From: Litoditis marina
Lineage: Eukaryota; Nematoda; Chromadorea; Rhabditida; Rhabditidae
Direction: 5' to 3'
Length of the DNA stretch: 64,000 nucleotides
NCBI GenBank assembly: GCA_964036275.1
Contig: CAXIWQ010000246.1
Location: forward strand, 1-64,000
Positions 1 to 8,246 of this stretch are shown here, piece after piece. The notes below the pieces were generated by a model that was given only the letters and a program-made list of their open reading frames with translations, was not told the DNA's origin and searched no databases. The first letter of the stretch is position 1, and every line of letters starts with the position of its first letter. Made by a program: the position numbers and the translations under genes.

Positions 1-112
1 TGTCCGCGCGCGTCAACAATTGTGAACGACGAGAACTTCATGCGAATTCCCATCAACGACAGCTACGAGGAAAAACTGTCGCCCTACTTTGAGAAGGCCT
101 GGCAGTTCCTCG
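1..112 (+). CDS. vhp-1: vhp-1 exon (window-truncated), start of phosphatase domain with general acid
   Basis: Read in frame 1 it gives a block beginning CPRASTIVNDENFMRIPIND and ending KAWQFL, the part of a DUSP8-like domain that carries the catalytic aspartate (GAC at 58-60). It ends in phase 1 before the donor GTACGTGA at 113. The exon continues upstream of the window. Confidence 0.85.
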
Positions 113-3100
113 GTACGTGAACATTTACGTGTACGGTTTACGTGAAATGTACTTGCAAGGTAACGTGAAATTTGATTTGAGTTTCCGCGAACATTTGCAT
201 TCGCATTTACGTAGACATCTACAGGGCGGCTAAATGTATTGGGTACTAGGTTGTTAGAAACTACATCAGGATCGTTCTCGGATTGCCTTCCATTTGGAAA
301 CATCCATATATAAACCAGCTGAAACATTCACGACAACTAGATATGCCGAATCCATCCTTTCTGTATACAGAGTCAGCTACGCGGTTGCGAGGAGAATCAG
401 TAAAGGAAAATATCGATTGGCTGGCTGTTCACGTGAAGGTCACATGTGACACGTGTGTCTGTTGATCTACCCTCATGTACTCCTGTTCAGAGAACGTGCG
501 TTCGACCAATCAGGTGGTGCTCATCCACTGTTTGGCGGGAATCTCACGGAGTGCGACTCTCGCAATCTCATACGTGATGAGACACAAGAAACTATCATCC
601 GATGACGCTTACAAGTGGGTTTTCGATTTTTTTCTATTTTTGTGTTTTCAACTTTTCTACTTTCATACTTTTCTTGTCATTTTTTCATACTATTACGGAG
701 GTGAAGAAGTGTACTTTGCTTTTTTCTGTCAACGATTTGAATAGAGAAGACTCTTCCAGTATCACTTAAACCTACTGTAATTATTCGATTCTACAGCATT
801 TTCATAGTTTCAAAATAGTTGGGTCAACGTTACAGCTTTTTTTTGCGAACTATTTCTGTTTGAGGAAACATTAATTGTTCCTAAGAAAGCCGAAATTTTT
901 TTCTGAAACAGCTTTCCAATTTGTCGAAAAAGCGTTGACAAGTGTGAATTTGCATTCCCATCCCCCGGGGCGTCGCCGGACCATGAGTGATATATGTATA
1001 TATTTGGCGCCGCCGACAAACGCGCCCCAATCATAATAATTTGCCCCACGGCCAATCGATCTCAGCGTGAGTCAGCGTATAATTCGACAATATATGCATG
1101 TGCGAATGCACCCAAATGGGGGGAGAAGAAGGGTTTTTATGTGGGAGGTGAAACATTCGAGAGGAATAGGTTATGTGGTTGATCGAAAAGTAAGTTTATC
1201 ATATGCCGCAAATCGAAAGACTTGTCTATCTGAATTGAAACCTGTACTAGATACGGCGCAACTTCTCCATTTCAGATTCGTGAAAGAAAAACGGCCGACG
1301 ATTTCGCCCAATTTCAACTTTATGGGTCAACTTTTGGAATATGAACAGCACCTGATCAAGAACAATATTCTTACCCCGGATGTTTCGTCAAAACGGTGCG
1401 AAAAACCGCTGACAACGAAGCAAGAGGAGGAAAAGGTGGGCTTTTTACACGTTTTCACGTAGAACACGTGTATTGCACGTGATAAATACTATTTTTGTTT
1501 GTTTATAAACAGAACAGAATGAGAAGGTAGTTTTTTGCACGTTTTCAATGCAATTAGTAACGTCACAAGGTCGCCGGTTCGAAAAAAATTTAAAAGGCTT
1601 AACACATGGAAAGGCTACTGTTTTCACGTGAAAACGCGTGTAATTTGATTGAATTTAAACATAAACGTAGCCCGCGTTGGTTTTCACGCTTTATCTGCGT
1701 TTCTCGGTTTCACGACTTCAACTTTCTGAATCTCAAACCAATTCGACAATTCGTGGTCGCCAGATTCTTCTGAATATTTTACTCGAGAAGTAGTTCACAA
1801 CATTGTTTCAATGTTTCGATATTTTTTACTTTAGCTCTCTTTCGGACATTTTCACAATAAGTGGAGGGCTGAAACCTGTACGTACCACACTCTTCGCCTT
1901 GAGTAAAAAATCAAAAAGACAATACCTATAGTTTCCTAATCATTTACTCACAGTCCTGGCTATGTTCTTTATACAATTCTCCGTCAAAACATAACCAATC
2001 AGTCAAGTGACACAGCAGGAAAAACAGCTACAGTATCCTAATAATGTTTATTGCAGTCTTCCTTGTGTACCTTACTCTGCAAATCGCTTAGTTCAAAAAA
2101 TGGGATTTATAGTATGATAGCACATCAGAAATATATATCCACAGTACCCTAACACTTTTGTTCCAGTCCTCGCTGTGTCCCGCGAAGATTCCGAAGTCGG
2201 CCTCCGCGCATTGCGTCTTTTTCGACCCGATTTGCGACATGAAAACATCGATTCGCTTGAATGAAAACGGGAAAAGAAATCTGGAATTCGCGGCGAAAGA
2301 CACGCCGGCCCCGAATCGCCCCAGAGCATTGGGCCTTCTGAAGCCACGGAGGTAATAATAATAATAATTACAATTATAATCAATTCTCATAAGCATACAA
2401 ACATAAGTTCTATCAAAAAAAGTGTGTCTTTTCTCGAAATTTCTAGGTAACCAGGCATTGGGCCTTCTGAAGCCACGGAGGTATAGTGTACAGACATTGT
2501 AATTTTCACCCCATACTCACTCTTCTCTCAAACTCATACTCCTTTCGGAGAATTCCCGGAATGTTCTATCTGATTCTAGACCAAGAAGGGTCGTTTTTAC
2601 AGATAGTATGTTGCTTTTGCTCCATTAATTTCTCTCAACTGTTCCTTTCAGTCATTAGGTAGTATGTATGTCCAAGAGATATTTTTGTCGTTGTTAGTAG
2701 AAATGAGATGTATCTTTGTTACAATGTTCCACAGTTATTCATAGCCACCTTGAGATCAGATGCTCTGCCACGCCATATTTACCGTGATAATAACAACAAT
2801 AATAATTAATAATGATCATAGTAATGATAACTCGTTCACAATCCCTCTTTCCAGCAGGTGCTCTGCCCTGCCAGAGGAGCTGCCCTCCCCCTCTTCTGAG
2901 CTGTCGAAACTGACGTTCGGCGCCCAGGAACTCCCCTCCCCTGCCTCTGAATTCCCCACGTCGTTGGTGAATCCCTGCTTTGTCTCGCCGACGTCGCCTC
3001 CAGAATCCTCCCACGCCGTCAAGGACGAGGGCTGTAGCAAGAACAACAGCTACTTCAACCGGTTTTCCAACTTCTTCAAAAAGGTTCGTGGGATTCTGTT

Positions 3101-4324
3101 GTATGTAACTTATTTTGCATTTGTTTCGCCTTTCCGACTTTTCGCTGTTTTTGTAATCTGGTCATACCTGTTACGTGCATATTTACGTGTACAGTGTTGA
3201 GTTAACAAAAGTTTATCTTTTTTTCCCTACACAAAGTACAAAATAAATGAATATCATGATCTAGCTGAGCAACTTGTTATTTGCGTACAAAACACTTCCT
3301 AACGAAGTCCAGCAACAGTAATTCAAATTGAAATAACTAAATACAATACAAGCTCTGTTTCACTTCCGTATCACTGAGTGTTATGTTGAGGTGTGGTTGA
3401 CGTCAATTATTAATAAAAAACACTTTAATTGATAAATTTTTAATAAACAAACTTTTCTTAATAAACAAACTTCAAACAAAAAAAATACACTTTTTTCAGA
3501 CGCCCCACATGCCGCGTTCGTACACGGTGAACACCCTTCACAACACGTCGCGACCGGAATGTCTCCATTCTTCCGGAATTCAGCTGAAGCCGCGGAAGGA
3601 AACGGTGAAGACTTCGCCGGTTCTGACGGAGGAGGACGCGGAATCGCCGGAATCCGGGTATCAGGTGAGAGACGGTTATAATTATAATATATTGTAGTAA
3701 TATAATAATAAATAATATCAATTTAATTTGGAGATATTAGGTGAGAGTTGTAATAGTAATATTTCATGACAAATGTTATTGAAGTTCTAAATTACACACA
3801 ATTCCCGTTATCAACCCTTTAACTATGTGGTTACTTTTTTGGTTATTTCCGAAATTCAGTACTCGAAACACAATATAGCAAGAACTTCAGTTTATAAGGC
3901 GGTGCTGTTCTCAACTGATCTCGCGCAGATACTTTAACTGCACCTGTACGTTTCGCTGACTTGATAAATGAGGCGGCTCTCTAGAGGGATAGTGCAAGGT
4001 CGATTTGATCATTCATGTTGTAGAGTTATTTTCAAGGGTGCGTTCTGACGTAAAATCCTTTCAAAGAAAAAAGCGCTCTCTAGTTGACAGGAGAACGGCA
4101 TCTCACAGTTTCACTGATTTTATAAATAACGCGGTTCTGTTAGCCCTTGTTCCATCCATCACTTTCCTTTAAAATTCACCTCAAAGTTTCACTGCCTTTA
4201 TAAATGAGACGGCTTTTCTGATACGAGTAATGTGCAGTTCCAGGACGAGTACAAAACGTCTCCCGAAGAAGCCGATCGCGTGTCGCTCAACTCTCAGAGC
4301 AGCGTCGAAATCGCCGTCCAATAA
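1..4324 (+). CDS. vhp-1: MAP kinase phosphatase VHP-1 / DUSP8-16-like, 3' part of gene (7 exons, N-terminus outside window)
   Basis: Dual-specificity phosphatase that in nematodes removes phosphate from Thr and Tyr of JNK- and p38-type MAP kinases. Exons 1-112, 491-614, 1276-1435, 2167-2351, 2855-3083, 3500-3664 and 4244-4324 total 1056 bases, exactly 352 codons with the stop TAA at 4322-4324. All introns are GT-AG and all phases agree. Visible residues: general-acid Asp in RIPINDSYEEK (58-60), signature HCLAGISRSAT with Cys at 529-531 and Arg at 547-549, then SSDDAYKFVKEKRPTISPNF across the exon 2/3 junction, which is characteristic of the DUSP8/DUSP16/VHP-1 group. The Ser/Pro-rich C-terminal tail of about 240 residues is low in recognisable domains. 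The rhodanese-like MAPK-docking domain expected upstream is not in the window. Family assignment is firm; orthology to vhp-1 is inferred from motif recall, not a search. Confidence 0.88.
491..614 (+). CDS. vhp-1: vhp-1 catalytic exon (HCLAGISRS)
   Basis: Acceptor CCTGTTCAG ends at 490; the split codon G|AG gives Glu. The exon encodes VVLIHCLAGISRSATLAISY, holding the CX5RS active-site loop. It ends in phase 2 before the donor GTGGGTTT at 615. A reading through the donor would add an unrelated Phe-rich stretch, so that is not part of the protein. Confidence 0.9.
1276..1435 (+). CDS. vhp-1: vhp-1 exon, end of phosphatase domain
   Basis: Acceptor CCATTTCAG ends at 1275. The joined codon AA|A restores DDAYKFVKEKRPTISPNFNF, followed by MGQLLEYEQHL, the conserved last helix of the phosphatase domain. 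It ends at a codon boundary (EEEK) before the donor GTGGGC at 1436. The ATG at 1067 that opens a longer frame lies in the intron. Confidence 0.9.
2167..2351 (+). CDS. vhp-1: vhp-1 exon, C-terminal tail
   Basis: Acceptor TTGTTCCAG ends at 2166, phase 0. It begins SSLCPAKIPKSASAHCVFFD and ends ALGLLKPR plus two bases. Donor GTAATAAT at 2352. Read-through hits TAA immediately, so the splice is needed. No domain is recognised; the tail is basic and Ser/Pro-rich, as in the tails of this family. Confidence 0.8.
2855..3083 (+). CDS. vhp-1: vhp-1 exon, Ser/Pro-rich tail with repeated ELPSP motif
   Basis: Phase 2 entry gives S-RCSALPEELPSPSSELSK, then AQELPSPASEFPTS, so an ELPSPxSE motif occurs twice. 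The exon ends NRFSNFFKK at a codon boundary before donor GTTCGTG at 3084. The acceptor is CCAGCAG, a tandem NAGNAG site. Use of the second AG (exon from 2858) would remove one codon without changing the frame. Confidence 0.8.
3500..3664 (+). CDS. vhp-1: vhp-1 exon, C-terminal tail
   Basis: Acceptor TTTTTTCAG ends at 3499, phase 0, 55 codons beginning TPHMPRSYTVNTLHNTSRPE and ending EDAESPESGYQ. Donor GTGAGAG at 3665. Codon use is GC-rich at third positions compared with the AT-rich intron around it, which supports coding. Confidence 0.8.
4244..4324 (+). CDS. vhp-1: vhp-1 terminal exon
   Basis: Acceptor GTGCAGTTCCAG ends at 4243. It begins DEYKTSPEEADRVSLNSQSS and ends VEIAVQ, with TAA at 4322-4324. 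The 27 codons keep the phase of the preceding exon. Confidence 0.82.
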   Translation, partial: DEYKTSPEEADRVSLNSQSSVEIAVQ

Positions 4325-5048
4325 TTGATCTACCAATCGATAATCGGAGAGATCAATCGATAATCCCGGTTATTTTTCGTACTTTCTGATCGTCAACATC
4401 TACATTTCATCCATAGTGTTTGTCCCTCTTCTTTGTACATATTATAGTCTCCGCTCTACCGACATCGACTTACACAGAGAAAAATTGGAACAACTTAGTT
4501 TAGGCTAGTAAGATATTCTCAATAATCCTATCACATATATCTTCAATTTCGATACTAAATATACAGTTGAGCTTTCAAATCATTCGATTTCGGAAGTGGT
4601 TCTAGCCTACCATAACCAAGTTGTTGCCCCCGTCTTACTGTAGAATTTGATGTTAGTTTGGCGGAGACTATAGACCTCTACTCTGGCGGTTGTGACCCCC
4701 TATTTCTTCGTTTTTCTCGTGGTTCATCTAGTTCCATCAATTTGTTGCGGGTTCAGTATATTATGAGACTTTATATTATTAATATTATTATTATTTTTAC
4801 GGACTTTTTTTTCCATTCTCCTTGTTGTTTCAACTACTTTTTCGTGTGTCTGGCGCTGTGGTAGTATTTTCTTCCTGTCACTAAAAAGGTAACTTGAAGA
4901 AAACGTGTGTAAGTGTCACGTATTTCACGTGAATCTGCACGTGAAAGTTTACGTGAGTAGTAGAACTCTTCTCTAGTGAAAGAATGTTGTTTTTCTCATG
5001 ATTGATTGGTTGAAGGACCAATTGTAATCGTGCACACATTGCAATAAA
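4325..5048 (+). other. Probable 3' UTR and downstream region of vhp-1
   Basis: No coding signal follows the stop. AATAAA occurs at 5043-5048 and again at 5259-5264; which one is used cannot be decided here. The inverted-repeat element at 4443-4672 lies inside, followed by an ACGTG-rich patch at about 4910-4960. Confidence 0.4.
4443..4672. mobile_element. MITE-like inverted-repeat element in the vhp-1 3' region
   Basis: The ends are a perfect 12-bp inverted repeat, TATAGTCTCCGC at 4443-4454 and its complement at 4661-4672. The similarity continues inward in imperfect form: CAACTTAGTTTAGGCTAG near 4491-4508 matches the complement of 4604-4624. The outer TA on each side could be a TA target-site duplication, as for Tc1/mariner-derived MITEs. 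If transcribed in the 3' UTR it would form a long imperfect hairpin. No transposase is encoded. Confidence 0.6.
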
Positions 5049-5457
5049 CAGAATATAAACTGATAAACCGATAAACTGTTCTCAAATTGTGTTTTTTCAC
5101 CTTGTGAATTCAAACTATGGAAACAAATTTGGATCGTCAAAACTGCAAAGATTGGTAAGAGAAAAGTCAAGTTTAATAATTATTACTCAAATTAATTCTT
5201 TTTCTGTAATTATTTTCTCTGTTCCTATTCAAAATTTTAAACATTATCATGAACTTGCAATAAACACAAATACAATGATTAGGACACCCCTCAAGTTCGC
5301 CACCTCAAATTGCATTACGGTAGGTGCGCATGTACGCAGAGGTACTGCCCGATTTCCGATGAAACCCGATGAAGTTCAAAAATAAATTTCATCATTTAAT
5401 TTTAATGGTCCATTTTTCACACTCATTATCTGGTAGTAACTACCCAAGTACAATTGG

Positions 5458-5541
5458 AAAGGGACCTTATCTCAATTTCGATGCTGGCGGGGATCTTTGC
5501 CTTTAAAGTACTGAGGCGTTGAGACATAATCGTCCCTCTTT
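5458..5541. repeat. Short imperfect inverted repeat (hairpin or MITE relic)
   Basis: AAAGGGACCTTATCTCAA at 5458-5475 pairs imperfectly with the complement of 5517-5541 (TTGAGACATAATCGTCCC and flanking bases). The loop is about 40 bp. No coding signal. Confidence 0.4.
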
Positions 5542-5638
5542 GAGTATTCAAAAGCTACTGAAGTCTTGAGTTCCACTGAAGTATATAAATATTATATTTT
5601 GGTAGAGTAATAACTTCATATAACATACATTGTACTGT

Positions 5639-5690
5639 GGTCGAAGTTATATAGAACTAGTGGTGCACTCAACCGCGCTTGTAACCACAC
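5639..5690 (+). repeat. Degenerate ~50-bp interspersed repeat, copy 1
   Basis: This is one of five copies sharing a TCGAA start, a run like TATACAACCAGTGCTGCATT, and CAACCGCGCTTNTAA at the end. Here the core reads GTGCACTCAACCGCGCTTG. The family lies between vhp-1 and the minus-strand peptide gene. Confidence 0.5.
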
Positions 5691-6020
5691 CTTGAGTGGC
5701 TGCATTTGGATGCAGCAGCCCAAAACACAGAATGCTGTATTTTGCTCAAAAAGTGTTTGTATCATATTTTTGTAGACATGCTAATCCGTATTCATTTCAC
5801 TACCTTTATGTCATAATATCTGCGTATAGACATTATGATTTCAAACTTTGGTATTTCTCTGTTTCTGGTAAAATATAGTATGACAACAGTTCGTATTGTT
5901 TCTTACTATGATGATAGAGATACAACAAAACACAACTCACATATTTGCTGGTTCCCCAACAATTTTTCACTATTGTTTACTTATTCAGACTTCAAATTGC
6001 GATGCGCAACCGAACCCCGT

Positions 6021-6073
6021 TGTGCTCGAACCTAATATACAACAAGTACTACGTTCAACCGCGTATAAAACGA
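6021..6073 (+). repeat. Degenerate ~50-bp interspersed repeat, copy 2
   Basis: Contains TGCTCGAACCTAATATACAA and TTCAACCGCGTATAA. It is similar in order and spacing to the copy at 7559. Confidence 0.5.
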
Positions 6074-6356
6074 ACGTCGTTATTTTGAGGATAAAGCCAA
6101 TACTTTTCAAGTCATCCTAACATTTTCTTATCTCTATGTGATGTACAAAAACACCAAAAACAGAAAACTCGCGACAAAATCATAATTTGCGAGCTCCGAA
6201 CAAACCAACATAACTTCAACAAATCTCCGGTTGAATCTCACAGTTCGGCTTGTTCTTCAATGCGCAGAGTCAAATCACAATTGCAGTCTACTAATCTTTT
6301 GGGGTTTTAGTAATTTATTATGAAGATATTCTGAGAAACATTCCAATCAAGAAATT

Positions 6357-6411
6357 GTGCTTGAACTCAAGCATCACTAGTGATACATTGCACCGCGCTT
6401 ATAACGGAGAA
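6357..6411 (+). repeat. Degenerate ~50-bp interspersed repeat, copy 3
   Basis: Contains GTGCTTGAACTCAAG and ATTGCACCGCGCTTATAAC. It is more diverged than copies 2 and 5. Confidence 0.4.
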
Positions 6412-6870
6412 GTACTGTTCAGCAATTTTGCGGGTTCTGTAGATACTGTGTGCATGAGCTATATTTTAGATATGAAAATATCATATCACTCATATTAGGA
6501 AGTGAGAAAATTTTTCAATATTCCAATAAAACTCGCATGGTAACTTCATCCATTACATTTGACCAAAACAAATCCGTTCGCCAGAGTCGATCCCACTAAA
6601 AGCGTTTGATATTCCATACATTGTTCGCCAAAAATTCACTGGATAATAGAATGTGCTCTGACAAAAAAGAGTGCTAAAGATGAGTTGGGCCTATTACAAA
6701 AACCACCTACACCAATGAGAGTCAAAAGTAGCAATTCTACAACTTCTTTTCTGTTCCTGATAGTCTGTTTTCACGAGCACTCCCAATAAACAGAACACAA
6801 CTATCAAAAAGAACAAACACGTTTTCAATTGACGATTCCACAAAATAATCAGCGTTCAGCGAAGGACTGA

Positions 6871-6926
6871 GTGCTCTCTTACTTAAGTACAACCGACCAT
6901 ACATTCAACCGCACTAATAAGAAATT
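6871..6926 (+). repeat. Degenerate ~50-bp interspersed repeat, copy 4
   Basis: Contains AAGTACAACCGACCATACAT and TTCAACCGCACTAATAAGAA. This is the most diverged copy. Confidence 0.35.
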
Positions 6927-7230
6927 CTTCCTTGATATCTACAGATCACATTCAGCCAGCAGTTTTACCGGTAGTTTGTGACCTATTTTCTCATCAAATT
7001 CTGTAATAATTAAACCACGAAAAACATAAATGCATCCATTTACTCAAGTTATAAGACGCTAAATGCATCATCAGCAGTTTCTTCCACAGGTGTATTTTGC
7101 AATTTGCAGATTCCCCAAAGTTTTAAAATGAAAAACACACAGTTTTTCGTTGAGCTCGAGAGTGAAAACAAGGTACGAGTTTCGAAGAAACAACGAACAT
7201 ATTTCAATGAAAGTTGGACTCGTCTCTTAA

Positions 7231-7472
7231 AGGGGGGCTGCATTGAATTTTCAAATAAAAGATCGAACTGAGAAAGTTCGATATATGTCCTTTTCTTACG
7301 GAATTGTCCAATTCAAAGTTCTATTTTCGAAATTTCACCAATTTTTCGCATACTCTCAGAGACGCAGAGGGTGATTTGGAGTGAATGAATATTGATTGCG
7401 CGCACTTCTCTGACTCTCGTGCCTTTTCGGCTAACGCCGTTAGCCAAATACGGCATTCAATTCAGCCCCCCT
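7231..7472. mobile_element. TTAA-flanked MITE (piggyBac-like target site)
   Basis: A 242-bp element with terminal inverted repeats beginning AGGGGGGCTG. The left end continues CATTGAAT and the right end, read on the complement, AATTGAAT, giving 18 bp with one mismatch. TTAA lies directly outside both ends (7227-7230 and 7473-7476), which is the target duplication made by piggyBac-type transposases. Inside are an exact palindrome GGCTAAC-GCC-GTTAGCC (7429-7445) and one GAGACGCAGA motif. No protein is encoded, so it is non-autonomous. Confidence 0.78.
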
Positions 7473-7558
7473 TTAAAGCTATCTCATGGTTAAACCACAC
7501 GCAGGCTTACTGATTTGTTATATTCTCCCAGGAAATAATGCAGTACCGTCAGAGAACT

Positions 7559-7612
7559 GTGCTCGAATTTATATACAACCAGTGCTGCATTCAACCGCGC
7601 TTAAATCGGAAC
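7559..7612 (+). repeat. Degenerate ~50-bp interspersed repeat, copy 5
   Basis: Contains GTGCTCGAATTTATATACAA and GCATTCAACCGCGCTTAAAT. It is closest to the apparent consensus of the family. Confidence 0.5.
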
Positions 7613-7700
7613 TCGCTGAACCCTATTATTCGCAACATTACAGATATTTCAAGACAGTCTCATTCGTTCAGTATGTTCTGAAACTTGGATCTCTGCAAAG

Positions 7701-8146
7701 GGTTAGAGAAAGGTGAGAGAGCGTGTTTTCAATGAGACGCAGACACTGTTGGCAATCTCTCATGAACGAAAAACATTATGCACTGTTAAGCTGTGCAAAC
7801 ACAGTGGACTGGGAGAAAACATTTATTCGAGCAAAGCACATTTCAGTTGGTATATGGGAGACAGACGAGAGAGCGTGTGAATAGTAGAGACGCAGACTAT
7901 TATTAGTCTAGTTTTAGATAAGTTTCAGATAATGTGTATCAAATGAAACGCCTGTTTTTCTATTCCATGAGTCACAGATCCTTTTTTGTAGGGTCTAAAA
8001 ATAATCGATATAATATGTATTCTATGAGTCCTATTCTTCATATAGGTCAAAGATATGTGAGAGATAGTGTAGATGAGACGCAGACATTTATCATATTCGG
8101 GGTCAGAGATCGACGAGAGAGCGTTCATTCCATGAGACGCAGACTT
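7701..8146. repeat. Cluster of composite GAGAGAGCGT...GAGACGCAGAC motifs
   Basis: GAGACGCAGA occurs at 7734-7743, 7885-7894, 8075-8084 and 8134-8143, each followed by C and each preceded 9-10 bases earlier by GAGAGAGCGT or a close variant. Further single copies are at 7359-7368 (inside the MITE) and 8634-8643 (in the peptide-gene intron). The last cluster copies fall just after the stop codon of the minus-strand gene, in its 3' UTR. It may be a degenerate tandem repeat or a cluster of protein-binding sites. Confidence 0.55.
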
Positions 8147-8149
8147 TTC

Positions 8150-8246
8150 TCAGCCGAGTCTCTGTAGATTGACCAAACGTCCCGGCACCTGGTCGGCGAA
8201 CTCGGAGTTCATCAATTCTTGAAAACGAGCCAACATCCGAGGATCT
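8150..8246 (-). CDS. Secreted peptide gene exon 2 (terminal)
   Basis: Acceptor TTTTTCACAG ends at 8247. One base completes Ser37, then 31 codons from DPRMLARFQELM to LQRLG, and TGA at 8152-8150. GC content and codon use are higher than in the flanking DNA. Confidence 0.66.

Larger units (their letters stand above)
5049..7226. other. Intergenic region without convincing genes
   Basis: AT-rich DNA on both strands. The open frames here (for example at 5696-5878 and 5896-6120) are short, have no recognisable motif, no clear splice context and no codon bias. Only the repeats listed separately stand out. Confidence 0.6.

Noticed and set aside
1067..1462. 131-codon frame with an internal ATG start
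   Set aside because: Only 1276-1435 is conserved phosphatase sequence; the upstream part is intron 2 and the end reads into intron 3.
2088..2396. Minus-strand frames over exon 4
   Set aside because: Antisense shadows of the vhp-1 exon; the plus-strand reading fits the spliced gene.
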